Assembly (NCBI GenBank): GCA_964035015.1
Contig: OZ035997.1
Location: 14,110,536 to 14,174,535, forward strand
DNA from: Corallium rubrum
Taxonomy: Eukaryota > Cnidaria > Anthozoa > Scleralcyonacea > Coralliidae
Direction of reading: 5' to 3'
Length of the DNA stretch: 64,000 nt
The position numbers were made by a program, and so were the translations under genes. This document shows, piece by piece, positions 12,338-22,320 of this stretch (position 1 is the first letter of the stretch; each line of letters opens with the position of its first letter). Under the pieces are notes generated by a model that had not been told where the DNA came from, did not search any database, and saw nothing but the letters and a program-made list of their open reading frames with translations.

Positions 12338-14803
12338 CCATATGCAGACAAACGTATTCTGGGAAAATAAGGAAATGCTTATAAAAGCCAAGAGATGCTG
12401 AGAGGAATTTTGTGGGTACAATACCAAGAAAATTGTGAATGACTGTATTCTTGACTTGCTCTGTAATCATACTGAGCGCGATGAACGTTTGCAATAATTT
12501 TTAATTCTTTTCTTTTTTTTGACATGCGTATAGGTGTGGTCGATTAGAGTGGACATTACAGTTCTAGATGATGATGGAAATATTATGGACTGTGCTTCAA
12601 TTGCAACAATAACTGCATTATCTCATTTTAGGTTGGTTAAATTTTGTTTAAGCTAACTTGTCAAATTAAGGTTGGGGTAGGTGCCATGATAGCAAGCAAT
12701 GAATCAATTCTTGCAAAATAAGCAACAGCAAATAAGGAGGTAACCCTGGCAACCAACCCACGGGTCAACCCCCAGCACCTGCCACACTGAATAGTCAGTG
12801 GAAATTGTATTTTCGTTATACTTACCAAATCCTATAGAAGCAAACCCAGAGCACCCCAATTTCCAGTTGAGGAGTGGGTGGGTGGGGCAAAGCAATGCAA
12901 TTGGCAAGGCGCGACGGCAAACACAAAGCAAGTGAAGAGCACAAATCATGTGACATAGCACACCTTTTGCCCACCTGCGCATGCAGTAGAACTATACCTC
13001 TGGCCAGCAGCTATTCTCTCTGTTAACTTTGATTAATTATGATCACATCTAAATATTTATTAGTGATGTTTGTTGAGGTGAGTTGATACTAGTGAGAGTA
13101 CGTGTACTGTGTATATGTAGGTCCATAAAAAGCAGACATTTTCAGCTAAGCTTTTTATAAGGAGGGTTGATAATAGGTTTATCTGGACGCAGGATAACGC
13201 TTATTTTGATAACGAGAAACGGGATACAAGAGCTAGAAAACGGACGGTATTCGGGATTTCAAGAAATGACTTGACACAGATCTAGAACTAGAAATTTTTG
13301 CTGTCGTGATTCGGGAAATAGGGAGATTGAACAACTGGTTTCGCGCTTTCTAAATAACGAAGACGTTGGTCGGAATTGGATCAGTTAACCAAAGCTGCAT
13401 GCATTAACAAGGGTAACAATTATTAAGCGGGATTCGGGATTTAAAATGCCTATTGTGGACCCTCTTCTAGTGAAGGGGATTTGACTGAAACACCGATATT
13501 TCGTTATTCAAAATCTTGTAGTTTATTTGACTTTAAGTTTGTTTAGAGCTTAGATAGATGACTCTACATTCGCAAATTTACCTAAATTACTTTAGGTTGA
13601 AGTTATCAGCTTCAAGCAAATAATGTGAACGTGAGCAAGGAAAGCACAGATGGCGCAATTGTTACATGCATGCTAGTGTTAGGGCCTTGGCTAGTGCGTT
13701 GCCTTTTATTTTTTTTATTATTTTTTATTAGCTTCGCCATAGACTTTACTAAATACATGTTTGGTATCACAAAATAAGCTAAAACGAGGACCATTCAAAC
13801 ACAAACACAAATTTAAACCTATGGCAGGGTCACCGCAGCAGCGTGAAGGCCAATTACTGCGGGCCCAAAAATAGAAAGTTAAAGTCAAAAATTCTAATAA
13901 AACTTACATAATATACAACATACAATATAGAAATAGAAATAAATACTAAAAACAGCAAGTAATGCTGCGGGTAAGAGTACGAGAATTGTTACAATTTGGA
14001 CATATAGTTTTGAAAGAACGTGGATCATCAGGGTTATAAGTATTCACAAGAGCAGTAAAGTAATAGCTGAGCATCAGAGATCTAAATGTGGCCAGTTCTA
14101 GTGCATAGAAATTAATATTGGTAAGTTCGTTAACGAGCGTGTTCCATATTCTTGTAGTTCTGTTGAAGTATTTTACCACATTATTTGTGCAATCTCTGCT
14201 GCAAGTGAAGATGATCACCACTCCGCACAATTTATTGCTTTAATGATTAAAGAGAATAAAGAGATTAATGATTAAAGAATGATTACATTTTTTCTACTAC
14301 GTATTTGATCATCTTAACTGTTAATGTACTCTTTATTTAGACGTCCTGATGTGTCTGTGACTGGTGAACAAGTTACCATAGTATGTTGCTATGTTTATTA
14401 TTTTTTTTATGTACGTTTCGTATTGCGGTCAGCTGTAGTATATTGTTTGATAAAATTGATTCACAGTTCTAGTATAGCTGCAAACAGGTGTATTGTTTTC
14501 TGTAGCATTCCATTGAAGATCGTGATCCTGTTCCATTAAGTGTTCATCACATTCCAATCTACGTTACATTTGCATTTTATGACAATGGGTAAAATAATCT
14601 TAACTCATAAGCAATATAAGTTATTACAAGTATTTGTCGCCTTTTTGTTTGTGGATGGATGGACGGAGAAAAGAAGGAGGGTAGGATTGGAAGGAAGGAA
14701 GGAAGGAAGGAAGGAAGGAAGGAAGGAAGGAAGGAAGGAAGGAAGGAAGGAAGGAAGGAAGGAAGGAAGGAAGGAAGGAAGGAAGGAAGGAAGGAAGGAA
14801 GGA

Positions 14804-14899
<96 letters not shown>

Positions 14900-17800
14900 A
14901 GAAAGGAAAGGAAAGGAAGGAAGGAAGGAAGGAAGGAGGGACGGACGGACGGACGGACGGATGGACGGACGGACGGACGGACGGACATGGTGGAGAGGGG
15001 TCCTGGAGATCGATTGAAACCGAATGATTTTTAATTTTTCTTCAGGAACTTATTGCTAGTTGACCCCACAGACAGGGAGGAAAGTGTAATGGATGGTCAG
15101 ATGATGATAGCTATGAATATTCATCGTGAAATTTGTGGAGTTCAAATGAATGGAGGATTATCTCTGGAAGCTGAACAGGTGAACTACACCAAATTTCTGG
15201 ACAAAACGTCGCCATTTTATTTACTTTATTATATACTTTAAGAAAAACCAAAGTTGTTCTTGACGTTGCATTTGTCTTTTAAAGGCCCGTTTACACAGGC
15301 GATTTTTGGTGCGATTTTTCTCATTCTGACGCATGCGATTGAATGGATGTCTCACAAATGTATTGAACCACTATAGTTCTGCACAAATGCTCAAGGCATT
15401 CGTAAGTCAATTCATTCGATCGCATCAGTCAGACGGTGAAAAATCGCAAAAATCGCTTATGTAAACGAGTCTTGAAGTAAATGTAAAGCAAATAATATGT
15501 CTTGGGGTGCGAGTTTTGTGTTGGTTAGTGTTGTCTTATTGAAATATAACTTCTTTTTTAGGTAATTAGATGTTCTAAGATTTCTGCAGTAAAAGTTGCT
15601 GAGATTACTGAGTTAATACAGAAGGCTCTTAGGGTGGACGATGAAGCTAGGTGCGTATGTATAATATAATATAACATAACATAACATAACATAACATAAC
15701 ATAACATAACATAACATAACATAACATAACATAACATAACATAACATAATATGGTATGGTATGGTATGGTATGGTATGGTATGGTATGGTATGGTATGGT
15801 ATGGTATGGTATAATATAATATAATATAATATAATATAATGTAATGTAATGTAATGTAATGTAATATAATAGACCACTTTCATAAAGGCCTTCACTTTAA
15901 ATATTCTTTTATGTGCATCTAAATGAGCCTTCCTAGCCTCATTATGAAGCAAAGATTCTTTTGAATTGCAGACACACAAACGAGGCCAGAAAGCCTTATT
16001 AAGATGCACATAAAAGAATATTCAAATTGATCGCTATTACGAAAGTGGTGTATATAATATAGTATAATTATCGCTCTGCTATTTCTATAAATAAATCAAA
16101 ACTTACTTTTAGTCTAATGCAATTTGCTCGGGTTGCAAATGCCCACACAGTTTCAGGCCGCTCATATTGTATATATATTACTTGTTGGAACATTATCATT
16201 TCTAGAAAATCTGGGAAGTTAAACGCCACTGGAATAACGCAAGACGTTAAACTTATCACGGTAACTACAGCTGAAGAAATTGAAATGGATGTCTCAGAAA
16301 CACTACAAGCTGTTACATCTGGTATTTATATTTTGTTTTAATTGTATATGTTTATCTCATCACCAATGTAGTCGCAGTCGGTTGCGCAGCAAGTTATCCA
16401 GCGAACAAACCGTCTACACTGCATGGCCAAGCATGATCGACATTGCTGTAGGCCGCCAACTAACAAACAAAATCCAGTGCAAAAGTATTTTAACTGACCA
16501 ACAATAGCGTGACTGCGGGCGCAATGTTTTTTAAAATGTAAAATAAAAGTAAAAGTAAATCATAAGGTTCAGGTACAAAATGGTTAATAGTTTGAGGTTT
16601 AAGGTGTTAGGGATTGAGATTATGGGGGTTGGGGTTAAGTTTAGGGTTAGGGTTAGGTTTAGGTTTTATGAGGTGGATTTTAGGTTTTAAACTTTATAGG
16701 GTGGGGGGTGGGAGGGGGTTAGTATTATAATTTATTTTTATTTTTTATTTTAATTTTAATTATAATTTATTTTAATTTATAAAACAAATCCTTCTGGAGA
16801 AGTCAATTATGTTTCTGTTGTGGTAGGGAGTCCAAATATGGAAATCCACTGGGTTAGGGTTTGATTTTGTGAAGTGGTTTTAAGTTTTGGGGTGGGGTGG
16901 GGGGTGGGGGTGGGGGGGGGTAGTGTTAAAATTTATTTTTAATTTTAATTATAATTTATATTTAATTTCTAAAGTAAATCTCTTCTGAAGAGGTGAATTC
17001 TGTTTCTGTTGTAGTAAGTAGTCCAGAATTGGAAAAACATATTTCTTAGTATAGTGTTTTCAGCTTGTAGTTGGCACAAAGCGACTTCTAGCTCAACAAG
17101 TACTTGTGACACACGTACAGTTTGACTCGTTCCCACCATCAGAGTTCTAGTGGCTCAATGGTTGGAGTGGGCGGCTAGTATTCGGAAAGTTGTGAGTTCG
17201 AGTCCGGTATGGAGCTTAGAGTTTTTCGAGTTTAGCAACTTACGATAGCTTGTACAGCAAAAACAAACGACATTTAACTAACTTCAAGCTGAAAGCACTA
17301 TTCTATTAAACGTAGAAAAACAACCATGTGTTGTTCTGTTTATTATATAAACTGTAGATGTATTCTTCCCCTTCCTAATAGAGCAGTGAACTTCACTGCG
17401 TTTGGTGATAATTTTGATATTTGATATTTGATAATAGTGTGCTAATCCATATGATGGGATTGTGACTATTTTAATAGTGGCTGAAACATCAATAAAACGT
17501 CAACACACTATTCTTAAGTGTATAATAAAAGTAGCGTGCTGCGTAGGCAGTGTAGAAACAACAATCAAAATATAGTAAGGCTAGATATACTGCCGAAACA
17601 GAGAACGTATGAGTCTAACGTTTCGAGCGAATGCCCATCGTCAGAGAGAAACGTAAAGAGTGTAAACAAACAATGTATATAAGCTCATTGTTTGTTTACA
17701 CTCTTTACGTTTCTTTCTGACGAAGGGCCTTCGCTCGAAACATTAGACTCCTACGTTCTCTGTTTCGGCAGTATATCTAACCTTACTATATTTCGACACT

Positions 17801-20800
17801 ATTCTTAACCTTGTTATAAAAATTATTGCCCAGCAAATAATTCGTAACAAAGCCATAATAAAATCAAAAGTCGTAAGTAAGCATGATAAAAAATTTTTTA
17901 ATGAAGAACTAACGTTTCGTCACTAACCAGCGACATCATCAGAGTGATAAATATTTACAAAAATGTCTCAGCTTTATACCTACGCAATTACAAAAATAGA
18001 TGGGATAGGAGAATAATAGATGAGGGAGACGTCAGAAGTGAAGAGTCACCCGCGAAGGTGAGAAGTCAGAATAACATTAAAGGAAAGGATCTAATATTAG
18101 CATTAAGTGATGGATTTATTTTTGATATGAGTAAACTTTCTCGGAGAAGGACATTAAATTCTGAATTACCAGATGATAAAATAGAAAAGTCATCAAACGA
18201 GATAGGATGACCAGTTTGACTCACGTGTGTGGAAATACTAGATAAGTATTTCCACACACGTGAGTCAAACTGGTCATCCTATCTCGTTTGATGACTTTTC
18301 TATTTTATCATCTGGTAATTCAGAATTTAATGTCCTTCTCCGAGAAAGTTTACTCATATCAAAAATAAATCCATCACTTAATGCTAATATTAGATCCTTT
18401 CCTTTAATGTTATTCTGACTTCTCACCTTCGCGGGTGACTCTTCACTTCTGACGTCTCCCTCATCTATTATTCTCCTATCCCATCTATTTTTGTAATTGC
18501 GTAGGTATAAAGCTGAGACATTTTTGTAAATATTTATCACTCTGATGATGTCGCTGGTTAGTGACGAAACGTTAGTTCTTCATTAAAAAATTTTTTATCA
18601 TGCTTACTTACGACTTTTGATTTTATTATGGCTTTGTTACGAATTATTTGCTGGGCAATAATTTTTATAACAAGATTACGATTCCCGCCTGGTACCTCGA
18701 TTGCTACAATTCTTAACCTTGTTCAAACAAATATTTTCCCCCCACAGAAAGTCGTTCAGAAAGCCAAGAATCTGATGATGCGTATCCTTTTAAATCCAAA
18801 ATGAGACTGAAAAGATATTACATATGATGACGAGAAAAACAACTCGATTATATATGTTTGAGTGACAAAGACAATATTTTGACAAGTGAAGACAGTGAAC
18901 GACGTTCTCGTCTATTTTGTCAATAGATCGTTTGCAATCACGTGATATCGGACGCCATCTTGGTTGTTTCCTAGTTAATTTCCATAAGCCGTGCGGTTTG
19001 CGTTTGCCAACTAAAAATCAACCAAGAAGACGTCATGTGCAAACGATCTATATGGGACATTATATCAAACCATGGTCTTTCCTGTACAGACTTTGCCATA
19101 CATGTGGGCTCGTCAATCTCGCTCAGAAATTACTGTCAAGACCCCGGTCTGATATTTTTCCGCGTTAATGACTCAGTTAATAAGTAGTTAATAATGCCAT
19201 TTTTTAAAAAAAGGCATGGTTGTCTGGCAAGAATGAAAAATTCATTAATTTTGACACCATTTGTTGATATACCACTCGCGAGCATGACATGCGAAAAATG
19301 CACTAAATGTTTCCTGGACGTGCTGTATCACTGCATGATATGATTATAATTCTGTGGAAATGGTTTTTATTTTAAATCTGTCAAAAATGGTTTTAGTTAA
19401 ATATATCGTACTTGCAATATAGTGGGCCATTTCTCTGTTGAAGGATGATTGGAATTTTGTAAAACATCAGGATTTATTTTCCTTTGGGGCTGCATTTCAC
19501 TTGCGATATAGTAACTTCTAATTGTAGGAGTGTTTAGTTTCTACTAAAACAATGTCCATATAATAATGGATGTGTTATTTAGGATGTATACTTCTCAAAG
19601 CATTAATTATTCATGAATTATCGTAGCTAATCCATGAACGTATACCACATCACATGCATGAGTTTTGATACCCAATGAAAACCTGCAGGAAACTGATCAG
19701 GGGCTCTGGAAGCAGCGGTGATGTTATCTTGTATGTTATGTATATATAGTTATTAGTTATCTATTATATTCTCTGAAGGGCTCCCCACAATTTTGAAAAG
19801 CTTCCAGAGCCCCTGAGGAAACTTCCTAGTGAACTGGATCACATTTCTTAATCTGCATGTTAAAATCAATGAAGAAAACGCCTCAAATCGCAATGCGAAT
19901 ACTCGTTTGAGAAGCAAGATCAAACATGCACGAGTTGGGGTGTTTAATCAGGGGACTCCAAACACTCGAAAACAATAAAAACTTCGGTTTCCATTTGTTT
20001 TCTCGTGTTTGGAACCCCTGATGAAACACCCAAACTCGTGTTTATCTATTACATGAAGATTTAATAATTTGTCTTATATTCCTTGACCAACTCACTTTAG
20101 AGATACTGTAGTTAAACTCAAGGTAAATATATATTTTTTATTATGGTTTGACATACATGTACTGACGAAAATAGTGTGGCGTTTTTTAAAACTCTTTGAA
20201 AAACGATGATGAATGATGAATGATGAATAGCATGTTGGAAAGCTCTTAAGCTGTATCAGTTCCACTAAAGATACAATGTTGCGCTCTCAACTTTTTTCTT
20301 TTGTTGTGTGAGTTTCCATGTGGAAGAAAACTATCCAATATGAATTTGTGCAATAGAAACGTCGAACCCACGACATTTTACTCCTAGTGGAAATCAAGCT
20401 TTAGAAGAACTGTTGCGAACTTAGCAGGTTCAGAAAACAGTTAAAAACAGTAGTCACTAGTGGAATAAAATTTAATGATGCATTCTAGCAACCCCGTTCC
20501 CAGGGCCTTTTTGAAATTGAGAGCCGATGCCAGGCCTTTTCCCGCCCTCCCAATTTCAAAAAGGCCTTGGGGACGAGGTTGGCATTCTAGCTGTCCTTCT
20601 ATGGATCGTTTTCACTCACGTGATCGGTGGCCTCGTTGGGGTGGTGAAATACGAAATGTTTGAATAAGAATAGAGTTAAATTCCCATAGGATAAAGGTTG
20701 TCCACCAATATGGCCGCCATTTCATTGTTTCTGTGCACCAATATGGCCGCCGTGACGTCAGATGAAAACCAAGAATACTGTGCATCAAAGTTGCTTGCCT

Positions 20801-21164
20801 AAATCCTATATTAATATATTTTACAGGGACTAAATACAGCTGAGGTTGGCTTAGGTGGTTGGAACACGTGGATTGAAATTGATAGCATTGAAGAAGACGA
20901 GGCTACAATGGAAGAGAGTATCTCTGATAAAGAACAGCAAAATAATGGTTTGTTGAGAGTGATATATAGCAATGCATGTTTTAAAATATTTCTCTGAACG
21001 ATAACATTACGGTTTTTAATTTTGTTCAATTTAGATGAAATTAACATTGATGGCGAAAGTAGCGAAGAAGAAGAAAAACTTGTGTTAACTTCATCTAATA
21101 TCACAGATTTCGAAGAGAGGTATGAATAAGATTGATTGATTAATTGATTGATTGATTGATTGAC

Positions 21165-21209
<45 letters not shown>

Positions 21210-22320
21210 TTGTAACTTAGTCCCGCTTTGGTTTTGTAGCTATTTCGGTTGGGTAGTATCATAACAGTTATTATAGGGAGCTTAAACTGTCTACGAAATG
21301 AAAAATTCGTTGGCATTTTGTTGTTGTATTGTACAGAGGAGCATGGCAGGAGCACTCGCTGAAAATTTCAAGAGAATCTGATGCGTAGTTTTCGCGCTAT
21401 TAACTCTCAAAGTTTGCCATGGCTATATATACAGTATATAGTTCGTTCTTGGAGAAAAATTGGGCTTTCGGTAACAATGCTTATGATGTACGCAAATGGA
21501 CAACTATGCATAAGAACAATAGATTTCTCTATTAATGATCCGTCTGCGTACGTCATAAGGCATCGTTACCAAGAAGCCCAAATTTCCCCAAAACAAACTA
21601 TCCACGGCACATTTTGAAAGTTGATAGCGCGGAAACTACGCATCAGATTCTCTTGAAATTTTCAGTGAGTGCTCCTGTCATGCTCCTCTGTACAATAAAA
21701 CAACACAAATGCCAACGTACTTTTCACTTCATAGACACTTTAAGCAAGATAGGAGCAGAAACCACGAATCATTTACGTAGTTTGAATACGTAACGTATGT
21801 TTTTCGACATCTAAAAGAGTTTAAAAGGAGTTTTGAGAGTTCTAAAAGGATTTTGTCGAATAGTTTGAAGTCAAACTCAACTAACAGGTTTTACCGTTCC
21901 ACGAGTTAACGTCGTCCTGAAGACGTGACAATGATCTGAATAACGTTGTATGTAGAACAGGAGCAGCGTTAGGATTACTCTTGGGACTGAAAATTGTTCA
22001 TTTTCTTTGTTGTGTGAGGAAAATTGTATTGTATTAAGGACGTCGTCATTGACGTTCGCGTTGGATTGTTTAAGCTCCCTATTTTTCGTTGTATAAAGCG
22101 GAGTACTTGTCTTGACGTTCGTTAAGGCAATTTTTACTTCGGTAAAACTAAAATTGCATTTTTTTTTAAAAAAAGGAAGCGAAAGAAAAACCAAAACCTT
22201 ACTATATGGGAAATTACTTTGAATAGGAAAATTACGAAAGAAACAACGCCGAAAGATCAACACAAGATAGACCTGGCGAAACAAACGAAATCCAAAAGAA
22301 AAAAAAAGAAGACAAAGTAG
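1305..22320 (+). CDS. EXOSC9: Exosome complex core subunit EXOSC9 (RRP45), complete spliced gene
   Basis: Exons with matching phases: 1305-1376, 1445-1539, 9046-9165, 11230-11332, 12534-12631, 14341-14380, 14506-14588, 15046-15178, 15562-15650, 16206-16321, 18748-18779 (uncertain), 20827-20947, 21035-21119, 22227-22320 (TAG stop). The sum is 1281 nt, 426 residues, close to the roughly 440 usual in animals. Landmarks: [11 protein letters not shown] and [16 protein letters not shown] (RNase PH fold start), [74 protein letters not shown], then an acidic tail around [16 protein letters not shown] and a Lys-rich end ([10 protein letters not shown]). Known role: a catalytically inactive RNase PH-type member of the exosome ring in nucleus and cytoplasm; the ring threads RNA to the DIS3/EXOSC10 nucleases. 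Introns are packed with transposons and microsatellites. The acidic-tail exon at 18748 has no good GT donor. Confidence 0.9.
1655..1802. repeat. Fold-back MITE in EXOSC9 intron 2
   Basis: Inverted arms begin and end with GGTAATCATATGAT and its complement, and the inner parts (GTACAATTAA, AGTGATATTTGAAAA) also pair across the centre. No coding potential. Confidence 0.65.
2205..2515. repeat. C-rich 19-bp minisatellite
   Basis: About 15 imperfect tandem copies of TGCCCACTCCACCCAAGAT follow a run of about 14 C. Overlapping open frames on both strands here, rich in Pro/His or Gly/Trp, are products of the repeat and not genes. Lies in EXOSC9 intron 2. Confidence 0.9.
3362..3493. repeat. Palindromic hairpin element
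   Basis: Ends ACACGGT/ACCGTGT. The arms around GAAGATATGAATTTTATC pair across a loop containing CTCATTCGCTACGCTCATTCG. The loop motif recurs in a different hairpin near 53260. Confidence 0.7.
3630..4135. repeat. Degenerate tandem array, unit about 20-28 bp
   Basis: Roughly 20 diverged copies of a unit close to GTAGCGTAACTTTTCTGAAC, with variable spacing. No open frame survives. Lies in EXOSC9 intron 2. Confidence 0.7.
4641..4695. repeat. Short palindrome
   Basis: TGTAAATCGGATACA and its complement flank a short AT-rich centre. Possibly the remnant of a small inverted-repeat element. Confidence 0.6.
5471..5641. repeat. GATCGTTTTCA-ended MITE, copy 1 of 3
   Basis: Begins GGATCGTTTTCACTCACGTG and ends TGAAAACGATC; the inside carries ATGGCCGCCATTTCATTG. 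Related copies lie at 20603-20770 and 23903-24082. Confidence 0.75.
6791..7185. repeat. hAT-like MITE with GTTTGCATG/CATGTAAAC ends
   Basis: Ends GAGGCCGTTTGCATGAATCC and its near complement, with repeated CAATCCGGATTGA blocks inside. Flanks TAAGATAA and TAAGATAC form an 8-bp target-site duplication with one mismatch, which suits a hAT origin. Confidence 0.75.
7186..7380. repeat. Degenerate tandem array, unit about 25 bp
   Basis: Diverged copies of motifs such as AAGACATTACGCTGC, TGTAACACGTTTCCG and TATAAAACGTTTCG follow one another. It starts directly after the hAT-like MITE. Its style resembles the array at 3630-4135 but the unit differs. Confidence 0.55.
7697..7790 (+). repeat. Repeat family with a GGGGG..CCCCC hairpin and a GCATTTCCTGCATT tail
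   Basis: Shares GGGTCCGGGGG, ATCCCCCGGGAAAT, AGAGTCTCTGAAATG-like and CATTTCCTGCATT blocks with copies at about 10243-10320 (+), 11839-11912 (-) and 35443-35520 (+). Likely part of an old interspersed repeat. Confidence 0.65.
8238..8485. mobile_element. Short Penelope-like (PLE) terminal fragment with 13-bp TSD
   Basis: Flanked by direct repeats TGCTTTCTTCATA at 8225-8237 and 8486-8498. Inverted arms (GAATATCAGAGCCCAGCAAA and complement) surround a minus-strand motif CTGAAGATGTTGT..ACAACGAAACGTCAG at 8347-8380. The same terminal motif layout is found next to GIY-YIG coding remnants at 17810-18674, which is the reason for the PLE call. No coding part remains. Confidence 0.6.
9713..9992 (+). 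repeat. Interspersed repeat with ATATAAAGACAC hairpin, copy 1
   Basis: Contains GGATATAAAGACACAAGGC paired with GTGTTTTTATATC, and continues into a second TATAAAGACAC block. An inverted copy lies at 50523-50806. Lies between EXOSC9 exons 3 and 4. Confidence 0.7.
10322..10997. mobile_element. Fold-back element, TTAA-flanked, long arms, copy 1
   Basis: Begins GGTGGCTCCACACAG and ends CTGTGTGGAGCCACC; the arms run about 330 bp each to a short centre near 10660. Left flank TTAA, right flank TTGA, suggesting a piggyBac-like TTAA target. Open frames inside are by-products. A second, left-truncated copy lies at 24868-25417. Confidence 0.75.
11839..11975. repeat. GGGGGCATGC-type repeat (minus) followed by poly-C and (AC)n
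   Basis: A minus-strand copy of the GCATTTCCTGCATT repeat family, with CCCGGGGGAGCATGCCCCCGG, followed by about 19 C and about 15 AC units. Confidence 0.7.
12020..12200. mobile_element. Fold-back element with PLE-like terminal motif
   Basis: ATAGTAAGGTTTGAG and its complement close arms around CTGATGACGAATGGCC..GAAACGTTATA. It is preceded by GTGCTGCGTAGGCAGTGT, also found at 17536 and in part at 49125, showing one family. Confidence 0.6.
12256..12338. repeat. (ACGC)n microsatellite
   Basis: About 20 perfect copies of the tetramer in EXOSC9 intron 4. Open frames through it are low-complexity artefacts. Confidence 0.95.
13800..14235 (-). pseudogene. 5'-truncated LINE ORF2 C-terminal remnant
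   Basis: On the minus strand, about 94 codons at 13946-14230 resemble the LINE ORF2 tail: [13 protein letters not shown], then [17 protein letters not shown] and a cysteine pair (CPNC) near the end. This matches the layout at the end of the intact ORF2 in this window (YFNRIVKPWNYL, then CRNCSC). Downstream lies a GC-richer 3' segment. It sits antisense in EXOSC9 intron 5. No RT domain remains. Confidence 0.7.
14691..14986. repeat. Compound (GGAA)n-(GAAA)n-(GGAC)n microsatellite
   Basis: About 290 bp of tetramers pass from GGAA to GAAA, back to GGAA and then to GGAC, in the intron just before the EXOSC9 exon at 15046. One strand is all purine until the GGAC part. Overlapping Lys/Arg/Glu- or Ser/Phe/Leu-rich frames are artefacts. 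Confidence 0.97.
15286..15475. repeat. MITE with CCGTTTACAC/TATGTAAACG ends
   Basis: Inverted ends GGCCCGTTTACACAGGCGAT and CGCTTATGTAAACGAG, with repeated GCGATTTTT / AAAAATCGC blocks inside. No clear target-site duplication. Confidence 0.6.
15658..15870. repeat. Compound pentanucleotide array ATAAC-ATGGT-ATAAT-GTAAT
   Basis: Four homogeneous blocks of related 5-bp units follow one another directly after the EXOSC9 exon ending at 15650: ATAAC (about 17 copies), ATGGT (about 13), ATAAT (about 6), GTAAT (about 5). Confidence 0.95.
17143..17310 (+). mobile_element. tRNA-derived SINE
   Basis: A-box-like TGGCTCAATGG at 17151-17161 and B-box GAGTTCGAGTCC at 17194-17205 are spaced as in a tRNA, but the cloverleaf is not intact, so this is a SINE and not a tRNA gene. 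It begins with GTTCTAGTGGCT like the SINE pieces near 58700. Confidence 0.65.
17536..17797. mobile_element. Fold-back element with two PLE-like terminal motifs
   Basis: Arms of about 110 bp mirror each other around 17680 (GAGTGTAAACAAACAATG and complement). Each arm carries a CTGACGA..GCTCGAAAC motif (minus 17615-17644, plus 17717-17746). It directly precedes the Penelope-like palindrome. Confidence 0.65.
17816..18708. mobile_element. Penelope-like element: palindromic pair of 3' ends with 15-bp TSD
   Basis: Arms 17810-18239 and 18245-18674 mirror each other base for base around 18242 with a 5-nt centre. Each arm, read outward from the centre, encodes [38 protein letters not shown] and a stop. 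This is the C-terminal part of the GIY-YIG endonuclease domain typical of Penelope-like retroelements. Beyond the stop each arm carries CTGATGATGTCGC..GTGACGAAACGTTAG (plus 18542-18575, minus 17909-17942). The insertion is flanked by the direct repeat ATTCTTAACCTTGTT at 17801-17815 and 18709-18723. The RT domain is absent. It lies in the EXOSC9 intron around the uncertain exon at 18748. Confidence 0.85.
20603..20770. repeat. GATCGTTTTCA-ended MITE, copy 2 of 3
   Basis: Same ends and inner ATGGCCGCC blocks as the copy at 5471. It ends about 57 bp before the EXOSC9 exon at 20827. Just upstream (20490-20580) is a separate inverted repeat with AGGCCTTTTTGAAATT-like arms. Confidence 0.75.
21131..21209. 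repeat. (GATT)n microsatellite
   Basis: About 19 copies of the tetramer starting about 10 bp after the splice donor of the EXOSC9 exon ending at 21119. Confidence 0.95.
21280..21745. mobile_element. Inverted-repeat element in the last EXOSC9 intron
   Basis: Arms of about 130 bp at each end (GCTTAAACTGTCTACGAAAT ... GTACAGAGGAGCATG and their complements) enclose about 190 bp unique sequence. No transposase frame. Confidence 0.7.

Noticed and set aside
14540..15034. Long Lys/Arg/Glu-rich and Ser/Phe/Leu-rich open frames on both strands
   Set aside because: They are translations of the GGAA/GAAA microsatellite; the real coding here is the EXOSC9 exons at 14506-14588 and 15046-15178.
16600..16940. 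TTAGGG-like runs suggesting interstitial telomere DNA
   Set aside because: Only about two or three adjacent TTAGGG-like units in a G/T-rich stretch; too short and irregular.
17150..17205. Possible tRNA gene
   Set aside because: A and B boxes are present but no acceptor stem or anticodon arm folds; the similarity to 58720-58860 shows it is a SINE.
21877..22284. 135-codon minus-strand frame
   Set aside because: Antisense to the last EXOSC9 intron and exon; unrecognised and unsupported.
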